Shown: positions 16,108 to 25,298, counted from the first letter of the stretch. The stretch: DNA of 27,917 nucleotides from JAGNRR01 sp964612525 (GCA_964612525.1 CAZTCQ010000026.1:1-27917); one strand, 5' to 3'. Notes: generated from the letters alone by a model not told the origin. Made by a program: numbers and translations.

Positions 16108-17205
16108 GTGAGTAAAAAAGGGAAAGTCTTAGTGGCCATGAGTGGCGGAATTGATAGTACGGTAGCCGCCCTGATGCTACAAAAGGAAGGCTATGAGGTT
16201 ATTGGGATTACTATGAAAACTTGGGACTATGCGACTGTGAATGCCAATGGAAAAGAAACAGGGTGTTGCAATGTAGATAGTTTTAATGATGCTCGAAAGG
16301 CCGCTGTTGAGCACGGCTTTCCTCATTATATTTTAGATATCAGAAATGAATTTGGCGATGCCGTGATTGAAAATTTTATTGATGAGTATATGGCGGGACG
16401 TACTCCGAACCCTTGTGTCATGTGTAATACTCACATAAAATGGCAAGCCTTGTTAAAACGAGCTGATGCTTTAGATTGTGAGTTTATCGCTACGGGCCAT
16501 TACGCTAAAGTGCGTGAAGAAAATGGACGTCACGTAATTAGTAAAGGCTTGGATGATAATAAAGACCAGAGTTATGTGCTTTGGGGTTTGACGCAAGAGT
16601 GTTTGAGTAGAAGTATTTTTCCCTTAGGAGGTTTTCATAAACCTGACATTCGACAAATGGCTATTGATTATGGTTATCCGGAACTTGCTAAAAAAAGTGA
16701 GAGCTATGAGATTTGTTTTGTGCCTGATAATAATTATCGAAATTTTTTAAAGAAGAATGTGGACGGTCTGGAAGCTAAGGTTGACGGCGGAAATTTTGTT
16801 TTAAAAGATGGAACAGTGGTTGGTCAACACAAAGGCTATCCTTTTTATACTATTGGACAGCGAAAAGGTTTGGAACTAGCATTTGGGCATCCTATGTATG
16901 TTACGGATATCGATGCAGATACAAACACGGTCATGCTAGGAGAGGAGGGTGAACTTAATCGAATGAGAATGGAAGTGGGTCAGCTAAACTATGGTAAATA
17001 TGCTCAGTTTGAAACGGATATGGAAGCAAAAGTTAAAATTCGCTACAAAGATAGTGGAGAAATGGCCGTGGTGAATGAAATTGAAACTGGAGTAGATGTT
17101 TTGTTTAATCACAACGTCAAAGGTGTGGCACCAGGACAATCTGCCGTATTTTACGAAGGGGAAGATGTCCTTGCTGGTGGTATCATCACTAAGTCATATT
17201 TATAA
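16108..17205 (+). CDS. mnmA: tRNA-specific 2-thiouridylase MnmA
   Basis: MnmA installs the 2-thio group on U34 of Lys, Glu and Gln tRNAs, using ATP and a relayed persulfide. From GTG 16108 the protein has 365 residues and begins MSKKGKVLVAMSGGIDS, as in homologues; the frame is open further upstream to ATG 16018 but that 30-residue extension is hydrophobic and unconserved. The PP-loop SGGIDST is at 12-18, catalytic Cys106 in NPCVMCN (101-107), the second Cys203 in SYEICFVPD (199-207), ATGHYAK (128-134) and YTIGQRKGL in the tRNA-binding region. It heads a likely operon with a putative lipoprotein (49 nt downstream) and a T9SS protease. Confidence 0.96.
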   Translation: MSKKGKVLVAMSGGIDSTVAALMLQKEGYEVIGITMKTWDYATVNANGKETGCCNVDSFNDARKAAVEHGFPHYILDIRNEFGDAVIENFIDEYMAGRTPNPCVMCNTHIKWQALLKRADALDCEFIATGHYAKVREENGRHVISKGLDDNKDQSYVLWGLTQECLSRSIFPLGGFHKPDIRQMAIDYGYPELAKKSESYEICFVPDNNYRNFLKKNVDGLEAKVDGGNFVLKDGTVVGQHKGYPFYTIGQRKGLELAFGHPMYVTDIDADTNTVMLGEEGELNRMRMEVGQLNYGKYAQFETDMEAKVKIRYKDSGEMAVVNEIETGVDVLFNHNVKGVAPGQSAVFYEGEDVLAGGIITKSYL

Positions 17206-17254
17206 TAAAAAGTTAGAAATAACGTCAGAATCAGTAATTTTAAGCCTGAAAATA

Positions 17255-17983
17255 ATGAAATTAATACACATTGCCTTTTTGCTGCTACTAACTTTAGTTT
17301 ACGGTTCTTGTCGCAAACAAGTGATACAACCTCCGAATAGTGATTTGGGTTATGATTATCAGCCACTAACGAAAGGTCATTTTGTGATTTACGACGTGGA
17401 TTCTGTCCTATATAATGATTTTACCGAAAGTATTGATACTGTTAGTTGGCAAATAAAAGATGAAATAGGAGACTCATTTGTTGATAATGAAGGGCGAAGC
17501 TCAAACTACGTCCAACGCTCTCAGCGGAAGACTAGCAGTGAACCATGGCAAGTTGATCATGTTTTCTATATAACCAAAGACAACTTTAAGCTGGAGTGGA
17601 AGGAAAATAATTTACGATTTATAAAATTGGTATTTCCTGTAAAGCTAAATAAGAAGTGGCAAGGTAATACCTACATACCTACAAGAACGAATCCGGAATT
17701 GACATGGTTGGATAGTTGGGATTATCGTTACACTGATGTCGTGACTTCTTTCAACACAGGAAGAAAAACATACAGCAAAACGCATATAGTTGACCAAGAG
17801 GATTTTTTGGTTGGCGAATTGGAGCCAACTAGCGTATTTAGTGCTCGAATCTATTCACGAGAGGTCTGGGCCGAAAATGTAGGTATGGTTTATCGAGAAA
17901 TTACAAATTGGGAATTTCAGCCAAGTACGTCTAATTTTCGAAAGGGTTTTACGGTTTATTTTAGAGCCCGAGCTAATAATTAA
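17255..17983 (+). CDS. putative lipoprotein of unknown function
   Basis: This 242-residue protein starts at ATG 17255; an upstream in-frame start would lie inside mnmA and add non-conserved sequence. The N-terminus MKLIHIAFLLLLTLVYGSC (1-19) looks like a lipoprotein signal with Cys19, though the -3 residue is Tyr rather than the usual Leu. The mature part is soluble, rich in aromatics and charged residues, with a YDVDSVLYNDF segment near the start and repeated beta-strand-like stretches. I recognise no domain. It follows mnmA by 49 nt and precedes the T9SS protease by 12 nt, suggesting one transcript and perhaps a role in the same envelope context. Confidence 0.65.
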   Translation: MKLIHIAFLLLLTLVYGSCRKQVIQPPNSDLGYDYQPLTKGHFVIYDVDSVLYNDFTESIDTVSWQIKDEIGDSFVDNEGRSSNYVQRSQRKTSSEPWQVDHVFYITKDNFKLEWKENNLRFIKLVFPVKLNKKWQGNTYIPTRTNPELTWLDSWDYRYTDVVTSFNTGRKTYSKTHIVDQEDFLVGELEPTSVFSARIYSREVWAENVGMVYREITNWEFQPSTSNFRKGFTVYFRARANN

Positions 17984-17995
17984 TTAAAAATGTAA

Positions 17996-19660
17996 ATGAT
18001 GAAAAAAATTGCTATCCTTATTGTTTTATGTGTAATCTCACTTTCAATGAATGCCCAAAGAGGTTTTGGCTTTCGAGTGAACTTTTGTGATAAAAATGGA
18101 ACCGCAACATTTGCCGATTCGCTTCAGTTTTTATCTCAAAAAAGTTTAGATAGACGTGCCAATCAAGGTATTGCATTGGATAGTACCGATCTTCCGATTG
18201 TTCAGATGTATATTGATTCTGTTATGAGTGTTTCGGCGGCTGTTAAATTACATAATAAGTCAAAATGGTTTAATCAAATTGTTGTCATTACTTATGATTC
18301 AAGTAAGGTAGCCGCTATTGCAAACCTTCCATTTGTTTGTAAGGCTGAGCTGGTGGCGATATATAGTAGCTTCACACCCAAGCGGGACGCGCCAGTAGGG
18401 TTAAGTGCAAATAAAATTCCTACGGTTGAGCCGATGACAAATAAAACAACTGGCGACCCAGCTTATTATGGCTTGACCTATCAGCAGATTAATATGTTAG
18501 AAGCCGATTGTTTGCATGATCAAGGTTTTAGAGGAGAAGGAATGACAATTGCCGTAATTGATGCTGGCTTTCGGTTTTCCAATACTCACACTCAATTTGA
18601 TAGTTTGAATAATTCAGGCCGTTTTCTGGCAACCTATGATTTTATAAGAGATACCTCTTTTGTACTCAGAGCCTCTGACCATGGTACCAATGTAATGGGA
18701 GTCATTATTGGCGAGGATCCTGGCAGTTATATCGGGATAGCCCCTAAATCTAATATTTATGCTTTGATGACCGAAGATGTTTTTAGTGAGCAACCTATTG
18801 AAGAAGATAATTGGTTGAGTGCCGCTGAATGGGCGGATAGTGCCGGCGCGGACATGATAAATGGATCTTTAGGTTATAATGAATTTTCAGCTGCCCATAG
18901 AAGCTATACTTGGGCAGGAGATTTAGATGGTAATTCCACCTTAATTGCTCGAACAGCCAACATGGCGGTGAGTAAAGGTATTTTCACTTGCGTGGCGCAA
19001 GGTAATTCTGGTGCTCAGATATGGCATTATATGCTAACGCCTGCAGATGCTGACAGTGCCTTTTCTGTAGGAAGTGTGGACGGTTCCGGTGCTTGGGCAC
19101 AAAGTGGATATGGTCCAAATGCTGACGGTCAGATTAAGCCCAATGGGGTTGCTTTAGGGCGCTCCGTTGTTTTAATTGGAGGGGGTGGAACCCCAGGAGT
19201 CGCCAATGGTTCTTCTTTTGCTAGTCCGTTAATGGCTGGCGCGGTTGCTTGTCTTTGGCAGGCATTGCCTCAAAAAACTGAATCACAAATTCGACATTTA
19301 GTAATGAGCGTGAGTGATCGTTTTACGAGTCCAAATAATACACACGGTTTTGGAATGCCGAACTTTTGTATGGCCTATAATTTAGCATTGGGTACTGATG
19401 ATTTTGAAAATACAGTTCAATCTGATTTTGAGGTTTATCCAAATCCAAGTAAGGGTTCTTTTTCTATTCGAGTAAAACAAGCGATGTTACCTTACGATTT
19501 TGAATTGTATAATATGGAAGGTAAAAAAGTGTCAGAGCTACATCAGATTAGAAATATTAACTACACAAATAGTACGTTGCAGAGCTTACCAAAAGGAACC
19601 TACCTTATAAAGCTAAGTTCAAAACTGGGGGAGCAAAAACATACGATAATTAACAAATAG
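17996..19660 (+). CDS. S8 subtilisin-like serine protease with T9SS type A sorting domain
   Basis: The 554-residue protein has a signal peptide (~1-20, SMNAQ), a propeptide-like region (~25-150) and a subtilase domain (~160-465). The triad is Asp189 in TIAVIDAGF (184-192), His229 in DHGTNVMGV (228-236) and Ser407 in NGSSFASPLMAG (404-415), with oxyanion Asn337 in AQGNSG. The C-terminal ~78 residues (VYPNPSKGSF at 480-489, ending TYLIKLSSKLGEQKHTIINK) are a type A sorting domain that directs export through the T9SS and surface attachment or release. Two adjacent ATGs (17996, 17999) can start it. The gene lies 12 nt after a putative lipoprotein gene. It converges on kmo with 2 nt between stops. 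Confidence 0.95.
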   Translation: MMKKIAILIVLCVISLSMNAQRGFGFRVNFCDKNGTATFADSLQFLSQKSLDRRANQGIALDSTDLPIVQMYIDSVMSVSAAVKLHNKSKWFNQIVVITYDSSKVAAIANLPFVCKAELVAIYSSFTPKRDAPVGLSANKIPTVEPMTNKTTGDPAYYGLTYQQINMLEADCLHDQGFRGEGMTIAVIDAGFRFSNTHTQFDSLNNSGRFLATYDFIRDTSFVLRASDHGTNVMGVIIGEDPGSYIGIAPKSNIYALMTEDVFSEQPIEEDNWLSAAEWADSAGADMINGSLGYNEFSAAHRSYTWAGDLDGNSTLIARTANMAVSKGIFTCVAQGNSGAQIWHYMLTPADADSAFSVGSVDGSGAWAQSGYGPNADGQIKPNGVALGRSVVLIGGGGTPGVANGSSFASPLMAGAVACLWQALPQKTESQIRHLVMSVSDRFTSPNNTHGFGMPNFCMAYNLALGTDDFENTVQSDFEVYPNPSKGSFSIRVKQAMLPYDFELYNMEGKKVSELHQIRNINYTNSTLQSLPKGTYLIKLSSKLGEQKHTIINK

Positions 19661-19662
19661 AA

Positions 19663-21030
19663 TTAATTGTTCTTCAAGCTTTCTTGGTATTCTTTTAATA
19701 AAATTTCTAATGAGTTTTTAGCATTTGAACTCAAGGGTAATTCATTAAATTCTTTCATGCCTAGGATTTTTTCCATGAGTACATCCTGAGCTTGCTGTCG
19801 TTTCCATGCAACTGAATATTCATTATTGGTAAATGAAACTTGTTCATAAACGCTATTAAATTTTTCAGGAAAAAGGGTGCCAATTTCTTTTTCTAATTTC
19901 TTTCTTCTTAAAAATTCTGGTTTGGCAATGTGGTCGCTCATTTCATAAAAATTACGAATGGCTAAGTCAGCAATTGCCTGACCATTTTTTACACGAGTCT
20001 CATTATATCGTCTAAGAATATTAGTCCAATCATCATGGTCTGGATCTTCATCAATTAAATCTACAAGTATTCTTGCATCTTCAAAAGCGGCGTTCATGCC
20101 CTGTCCATAAAACGGAACGATAGCATGTGCTGCGTCACCCACTATCATGCTTTTATTTTTGTAAATCCAAGGCGAGCATTTTATAGTTACTAATGAGGAA
20201 GTAGGGTTGTCAAAATAATCTTCTAACAAATCGGGCATTCTGTCAATAACGTCCGGGAAGTATTCTTCGAAAAATTTAGTTACGTCCTCCTTCGTTTTCA
20301 CCGTATTAAAAGAAGGCGACCCATCAAATGGGAAGAAGAGTGTACATGTAAAACTACCATCCGTATTGGGCAGTGCTATGACCATGAATTTTCCCCGTGG
20401 CCAAATGTGTAAAGCATTTTTATTAATTTGGTGTTCTCCATTTTTAGTAGGAGGGATGTGCAATTCTTTATAGCCATGATTAATGTAGTGCTGTTGATAG
20501 TTGTATCGATCAGTTTTTGTGTAGGCAGTTCTCAGTCTTGAGAAGGCGCCATCGGCACCAATTAAAAGTTCTGCCTGATGGTTTTCAATTCCATTTTCCG
20601 TCTCAAACTTCACTAGATTTGTTTCTAACTCTACTTCTACACATTTATGGTTAAAATGAAAAACAGTTCCTGCTTTTTCTGCTAGATTCATAAGTTGAAC
20701 ATTGAGTTCACCACGACTGATGGAGTAGATAGCTTCATTGTTTTTACCGTAAGCTTGGAAATTAACTTCGCCATTCGCTTGATGAATTTCACGTCCGTTC
20801 ATTGGAATGGCAATTTGATCAAATAAATCTTTAATTCCTGCTTTTTCAAGTGCTGACCAGCCTCGAACACTCATTGCCAAGTTTATGGAACGACCAACGC
20901 TCAATTTTGCTTTTCGCATATCACTTCTTCGTTCAAATACTTCTACTTGATAGCCTCTTTTTTCTAGCATATAGGCTAACAATGAACCGACCAAGCCAGC
21001 ACCTAATATTGTTATTTTACTTTTTTTCAT
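19663..21030 (-). CDS. kmo: kynurenine 3-monooxygenase
   Basis: KMO hydroxylates L-kynurenine to 3-hydroxykynurenine with FAD, NADPH and O2, in tryptophan degradation and de novo NAD synthesis. The 455-residue length is normal. It has the Rossmann GAGLVGS (10-16), VFERRSD, the KMO-specific GRSINLAMSVRGWSAL (46-61), the DG motif LIGADGAFSRLR (156-167) and the FAD-ribityl motif GDAAHAIVPFYGQGMNAAFE (298-317). A membrane-anchoring C-terminal helix as in eukaryotic KMO is not seen. It lies 14 nt downstream of the polyprenyl diphosphate synthase gene and is probably cotranscribed with it. No other kynurenine-pathway gene is in the window. Confidence 0.95.
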   Translation of the reverse strand: MKKSKITILGAGLVGSLLAYMLEKRGYQVEVFERRSDMRKAKLSVGRSINLAMSVRGWSALEKAGIKDLFDQIAIPMNGREIHQANGEVNFQAYGKNNEAIYSISRGELNVQLMNLAEKAGTVFHFNHKCVEVELETNLVKFETENGIENHQAELLIGADGAFSRLRTAYTKTDRYNYQQHYINHGYKELHIPPTKNGEHQINKNALHIWPRGKFMVIALPNTDGSFTCTLFFPFDGSPSFNTVKTKEDVTKFFEEYFPDVIDRMPDLLEDYFDNPTSSLVTIKCSPWIYKNKSMIVGDAAHAIVPFYGQGMNAAFEDARILVDLIDEDPDHDDWTNILRRYNETRVKNGQAIADLAIRNFYEMSDHIAKPEFLRRKKLEKEIGTLFPEKFNSVYEQVSFTNNEYSVAWKRQQAQDVLMEKILGMKEFNELPLSSNAKNSLEILLKEYQESLKNN

Positions 21031-21044
21031 TTTGAAATTTTATT

Positions 21045-22007
21045 TTAATACTCACGATCAACGGTATAGTTTATTAAGTCAATGAAGTGACCTTTCGCCT
21101 CTGATTCTTCTATGTCTGTCAGCAATGATAGGGCTTCATTTTTATATTGAATCATCACGTCCTTAGCATATTCAATTCCGTTGTGTTTTTTTACTGTATC
21201 GATTATATAGCTGATCTTCTCTTTATTTTTATTTTCGTTCTTGAAAATATTTTTGATTTTTCTAGCTGTGGCTCGGTCACAGTTTTGCAAAGTATAAATG
21301 AGTGGTAACGTCATTTTCTTTTCTTTGATATCGTTCCCCGTCGGTTTGCCGATATCTTTATTTCCATAGTCGAATAAATCATCTTTAATTTGAAAGGCAA
21401 TGCCCATCTTTTGTCCAACCTGTTTCATGAGCTTAGCTTGTTCTTTATTGCTATTGGCAGAGTAGGCTCCGGCAGAGCAAGAACTAGCCAAAAGAGATGC
21501 TGTTTTTCTGCTGATTATATCAAAGTACACCTCTTCGGTAATGTCTAATTTTCTCGCCTTTTCTATTTGTAAGAGTTCGCCTTCGCTCATGTCACTTACA
21601 GCAGTTGAAAGTATTTCTAATATAGTAAAATCTTTATTATTTATTGACAGAAGTAGCCCCTTGGATAAAAGGTAATCTCCTACTAACACTGCAATTTTAT
21701 TTTTCCATAAGGCATTAATTGAAAACATACTTCTTCGTTGATTGGCATCATCCACTACGTCATCATGCACGAGAGTGGCGGTATGTAATAATTCTATTAA
21801 GGAGGCTGCTCGGTAGGTGGTCTCAGATACCTCTCCAAATAACTTTGCACTTAGCAAAACAAACATAGGACGCACTCTTTTTCCTTTACTCTTAACAATG
21901 TAGGTCATTATCTTGTCTAGCAAGGGTACATTGCTTTGAACAGCCTTATCGAAATTCTCCTCAAAGCGTTGTAAATCAAGGCTTAGAAACTTTTTAATGT
22001 TATCCAT
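21045..22007 (-). CDS. trans-polyprenyl diphosphate synthase (quinone side chain)
   Basis: This 320-residue all-alpha prenyltransferase condenses isopentenyl diphosphate onto an allylic primer, probably to make the long isoprenoid tail of menaquinone. It has GKRVRPMFVLLSA (42-54), the first Asp-rich motif LVHDDVVDD (79-87), the second Asp-rich motif FQIKDDLFDYGNKDIGKPTG (205-224) and KKMTLPLIYTL (230-240). The length fits octaprenyl or similar synthases of the IspB type; chain length cannot be read by eye. It starts at ATG 22007, divergent from the OmpA/TSP3 gene, and leads kmo. Confidence 0.92.
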   Translation of the reverse strand: MDNIKKFLSLDLQRFEENFDKAVQSNVPLLDKIMTYIVKSKGKRVRPMFVLLSAKLFGEVSETTYRAASLIELLHTATLVHDDVVDDANQRRSMFSINALWKNKIAVLVGDYLLSKGLLLSINNKDFTILEILSTAVSDMSEGELLQIEKARKLDITEEVYFDIISRKTASLLASSCSAGAYSANSNKEQAKLMKQVGQKMGIAFQIKDDLFDYGNKDIGKPTGNDIKEKKMTLPLIYTLQNCDRATARKIKNIFKNENKNKEKISYIIDTVKKHNGIEYAKDVMIQYKNEALSLLTDIEESEAKGHFIDLINYTVDREY

Positions 22008-22083
22008 TAGTTATGCAATATTACTTTAAGTTAATTTGTTAAAAAAAATTAGCTTTTGTACATTAAAAAGAAAATCTTGCCTC

Positions 22084-22091
22084 TATATTTG
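22084..22091 (+). promoter_or_regulatory. candidate -7 box for the OmpA/TSP3 gene
   Basis: TATATTTG matches TAnnTTTG exactly. A TTTG at 22055-22058 lies 25 bp upstream, slightly beyond the usual 17-23. The predicted leader is about 45-50 nt, AT-rich, as expected for an abundant outer-membrane protein. Confidence 0.55.
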
Positions 22092-22141
22092 CCGCTTATA
22101 TAAAAAAATAGAAATAGTTATATTTTATTAAACTCTTAATT

Positions 22142-23920
22142 ATGAAAACTACAAAGTTTACACTACTAACATTATTATGTGCTTTACTCGGAATGAGTTC
22201 CTTCGCACAAAATTCTACTACAACGGGTGGTACTATATATCGTGGCGCGGGTTACGATGTTTTGGATACTGCTTTAGTTCCTACAGGTAGAATGGAACAA
22301 CACAAAGATTTTTTAGACAATCAGTATGATTTTCCTGCTCGTCCACGTAGCCAATGGGAAATTGGTATTTCTGGTGGTCTTTTCAACGTATCAGGTGATG
22401 TAAGAACTAAAAATCCTCTTACTGCTAAAAATCCTGGTCAAACTTTAGGTTTTGGAGTACATGTACGTAAAGCTTGGGGATACATTATCTCAACTCGTTT
22501 ACAATACTTGCATGGTACTGCTTCGGGTTTTAACTGGCAGCCAGGTACTGGTTATTGGGGACATAATAATCCTTGGAATCGTTTGCCAAGCCAAGGTCAA
22601 GGAAGTGGAACTCCATACGCAACAGGTAATGTTAGACAAAATAATGGATCAGCACAGCCTGTTTATTACAATTACTGCACGGATATAGACGAATTATCTT
22701 TGCAATTAGTAGCTGCTCTTAATAATATTAAATTTCATAAAGCTCGTAATAAAGCTAGTGTATATGGATTAGTAGGTATGGGTGGTATGCTTTATGATAC
22801 TTGGGTTGATGCCTTGAATAGTAGAGGTAATACTTATGTAGATGGGTTTAAAACTATTACAGATAGACAACGTAACGGAGAATACGCCAATGAGCAACCT
22901 AGTGGTTGGTTATGGAATAGTAATTCTTATCGTACACGTCAAGCAGTTAATACTGACTTGAAAAATTTATTTGATGGTGAATATGAGTCTCCTGCTGAGC
23001 GTCATGGTAACAGACCTTGGTTTGGTGAAGACAGAACTTTCCGTACTATCTTGACAGCTGGTTTGGGAATTCAATTTAAATTGGGCCAAAGAGTATCTCT
23101 TTCTATAGAAGACAAATGGTCTTATACGAATGATGATTTAATTGACGGTCAAAGATGGCAAGAATGGCCACAACCTAATAATGGTGGTTCGGCGATGACC
23201 CGTGATTTTGATACTTACAATTATGCTTCTATTGGTTTAAACCTTCACCTAGGTGGACGTTCAGTTGAGCCATTATGGTGGATGAACCCATTAGATTATG
23301 GTTATAATGAAATGAAACGTCCTGCTGCTGGAGGTTGTGATATAGACACTGATGGTGATGGAGTTTCTGATTGTTTCGATCGTTGTCCTGATACTCCAGT
23401 AGGAGTAGCGGTTGATACACACGGTTGTCCTATGGATACTGATGGTGACGGTGTTCCTGATTACAAAGATAAGCAGTTGATTACACCTACTGAGTGTCAG
23501 CCTTCTGATGCTGATGGTATTGGTACTTGTCCTGATCCAGAATGTTGTGATGGTAAGCCAATGGCTCGTTGTGGAGGAATCAATGACGGCAACGTAAGAT
23601 TCTCTAACGGGTCATCAAGATTATCTTCTAGTGCTATGAGTGACCTAGCTAGTTTAGCCGCTCAGATGAGAAAAGATCCTAGCTGTAACGTAATCGTTAC
23701 TGGTAACGGAAATTCTTCTAAAGTAGCTCAACAACGCTCTTGGGATAGAGTAAACGCAATCATTAATTACATGGTTGATCGTCAAGGTGTAGATCGTGAT
23801 CGTTTCATTTTCCAATATGGAAGAAGCGGAAATGGTAACACTGTTGATTATCGTTCGGCTAATCAAGGTGAGTCAGGTCCTTCAAACTTGCCTCCTCCTT
23901 TCCCTAACTTGAGTAGATAA
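22142..23920 (+). CDS. outer-membrane OmpA-family protein with TSP type-3 repeats
   Basis: The 592-residue protein has a signal peptide (~1-23, SSFAQ), an N-terminal region (~70-375) rich in aromatic beta strands likely to form the outer-membrane barrel, with a W/G/N-rich segment at ~130-165. Two calcium-binding thrombospondin type-3 repeats follow: DTDGDGVSDCFDRCPDTP (402-419) and DTDGDGVPDYKDK (432-444), then a Cys-rich linker, and an OmpA-like C-terminal domain (~484-570). In that domain the usual GHTD is GNGN (521-524) while the arginine position of the second motif is kept (SWDRVNAI, 533-540), so peptidoglycan binding may be lost or altered. The tail is Pro-rich (SNLPPPFPNLSR). The strong terminator and AT-rich promoter suggest monocistronic, high expression. 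Confidence 0.85.
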   Translation: MKTTKFTLLTLLCALLGMSSFAQNSTTTGGTIYRGAGYDVLDTALVPTGRMEQHKDFLDNQYDFPARPRSQWEIGISGGLFNVSGDVRTKNPLTAKNPGQTLGFGVHVRKAWGYIISTRLQYLHGTASGFNWQPGTGYWGHNNPWNRLPSQGQGSGTPYATGNVRQNNGSAQPVYYNYCTDIDELSLQLVAALNNIKFHKARNKASVYGLVGMGGMLYDTWVDALNSRGNTYVDGFKTITDRQRNGEYANEQPSGWLWNSNSYRTRQAVNTDLKNLFDGEYESPAERHGNRPWFGEDRTFRTILTAGLGIQFKLGQRVSLSIEDKWSYTNDDLIDGQRWQEWPQPNNGGSAMTRDFDTYNYASIGLNLHLGGRSVEPLWWMNPLDYGYNEMKRPAAGGCDIDTDGDGVSDCFDRCPDTPVGVAVDTHGCPMDTDGDGVPDYKDKQLITPTECQPSDADGIGTCPDPECCDGKPMARCGGINDGNVRFSNGSSRLSSSAMSDLASLAAQMRKDPSCNVIVTGNGNSSKVAQQRSWDRVNAIINYMVDRQGVDRDRFIFQYGRSGNGNTVDYRSANQGESGPSNLPPPFPNLSR

Positions 23921-23943
23921 TACTTATAATATAATATTTCTAG

Positions 23944-23979
23944 AAGCACCCTTCAACAATTGTTGAAGGGTGCTTTTTT
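23944..23979 (+). terminator. intrinsic terminator after the OmpA/TSP3 gene
   Basis: A perfect 16-bp inverted repeat (left arm 23944-23959, right arm 23960-23975, core GCACCCTTCAAC) runs straight into a T-tract (23974-23979). The hairpin would have a 14-bp stem and an AATT loop. It lies 24 nt after the stop and ends the transcript before dinB. Confidence 0.92.
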
Positions 23980-24031
23980 ATACACAATTTTAGAATTATA
24001 ACATAAGCTCTTTACATACTGCTATTTCATT

Positions 24032-24062
24032 TTTGTATCTTGCTAGACCGCCTAAATTTTAG
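24032..24062 (+). promoter_or_regulatory. candidate dinB promoter with overlapping dyad
   Basis: TTTG (24032-24035) and TAAATTTT (24053-24060) are spaced by 17 bp; the -7 box has one mismatch (final T for G). The short palindrome CTAAATTTTAG (24052-24062, 5-bp arms) overlaps the -7 box, where a repressor could act. dinB starts 22 nt downstream. Inferred only; a LexA-type site is not recognisable by consensus. Confidence 0.4.
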
Positions 24063-24083
24063 ATAAGTCTTGTAAGAGATAAA

Positions 24084-25298
24084 ATGAACCGAAGTATTTT
24101 ACATATGGATTTAGATACTTTCTTCGTTTCTGTAGAACGATTAGAAGATAGTAGATTAAATGGTCAGCCTGTGCTTGTAGGAGGTACGGGAAATAGAGGT
24201 GTAGTATCTGCGGCGAGTTATGAGGCAAGATATTATGGAGCACATTCTGGTATGTCCATGCGTATGGCTCGTCAATTATGCCCAGAGGCCATTGTGATAA
24301 GAGGAAATGCTGCTACTTATGGTAAGTATTCTAAGCTTGTTACAAATGTGCTCAAGGAGAATGTACCTGTACTAGAAAAAGCAAGTGTCGATGAATTTTA
24401 TGCTGACCTATCAGGTATGGATCAGTTTTTTGGTTGCTACCAATACGCTAAAGAATTGCGACAAAAAGTTATTAGAGAAACAGGGCTACCTATATCCTTT
24501 GGTTTATCTATTAATAAAACAGTATCTAAAGTAGCTACGAATGAGGCGAAGCCCAGTAATCAGCTTAAGATAGACTTTGGACAGGAAAAGCCTTTTCTGG
24601 CTCCCTTATCCGTAAAAAAAATACCTTCCATAGGTCCGAAGCTTTTTCAGCAGCTGTGTAATATGGGCATTAAAAAAGTAAAAACATTACAAGAAATGCC
24701 TCGTGAAATGCTTGAAACTGCTTTTGGCAAAACCGGCACTATGATGTGGAATAAAGCGAATGGTATAGATCATAGTAATGTGATAGAGTATCATGAGCGC
24801 AAATCCATTTCAAGCGAGCGCACCTTTGGTAAGGATACGATAGACGTTTATAAAATGAAGCGTATGATAAAAGCCATGGCGCAAGATTTATGTTTTCAAT
24901 TACGTAATGGAAAAAAATTGACTTCTTGTATTACGATCAAAGTACGTTATTCAGATTTTAATACGCTTACTAAACAAATTAAAATAGCACATACGGCCGC
25001 AGATCATATTTTAGTACCAGCAGTCACAGCGCTGTTTGACAAACTGTATAATAGAAGATTATTGGTTCGCTTAGTAGGTGTAAAATATAGCAGCCTTGTT
25101 GATGGTAATTCGCAGATGAATCTATTTGATGATAGATCTCATACCGTTGATTTGTATAATGCAATGGATAATATTCGCAATCAATTTGGCAGTGGAAAAA
25201 TTGTAAGTGCCGCTACCATGGGAGCACGGACTATAGGAGGCGTGATGAATCCTTTTAATGGAGAGCCACCTATAGTATTAGCACACAGGCATCAGTAA
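24084..25298 (+). CDS. dinB: Y-family DNA polymerase IV
   Basis: This 404-residue translesion polymerase starts at ATG 24084. The palm motif HMDLDTFFVSVE (7-18) keeps the metal ligand Asp9 and the steric gate Phe14; SVDEFYADLSG (101-111) keeps Asp103 and Glu104, though most DinB proteins have SIDEAYLD here. The thumb HhH region KKIPSIGPKLFQQL (178-191) and the little finger (~240-335) are complete. QMNLF (344-348) is a candidate beta-clamp binding motif. Because all catalytic residues are present it is an active polymerase, unlike ImuB, which has lost them. It is followed after 67 nt by a dnaE paralogue, a pairing that suggests a damage-inducible mutagenesis cassette. Confidence 0.93.
   Translation: MNRSILHMDLDTFFVSVERLEDSRLNGQPVLVGGTGNRGVVSAASYEARYYGAHSGMSMRMARQLCPEAIVIRGNAATYGKYSKLVTNVLKENVPVLEKASVDEFYADLSGMDQFFGCYQYAKELRQKVIRETGLPISFGLSINKTVSKVATNEAKPSNQLKIDFGQEKPFLAPLSVKKIPSIGPKLFQQLCNMGIKKVKTLQEMPREMLETAFGKTGTMMWNKANGIDHSNVIEYHERKSISSERTFGKDTIDVYKMKRMIKAMAQDLCFQLRNGKKLTSCITIKVRYSDFNTLTKQIKIAHTAADHILVPAVTALFDKLYNRRLLVRLVGVKYSSLVDGNSQMNLFDDRSHTVDLYNAMDNIRNQFGSGKIVSAATMGARTIGGVMNPFNGEPPIVLAHRHQ

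Noticed and set aside
17096..17254. An extended start for the putative lipoprotein inside mnmA
   Set aside because: It would bury the lipoprotein signal 53 residues into the protein and overlaps conserved mnmA sequence.
23336..23475. The repeated DTDGDG coding stretches as a DNA repeat element
   Set aside because: They are two protein-level TSP3 calcium-binding repeats, not a nucleotide repeat or CRISPR.
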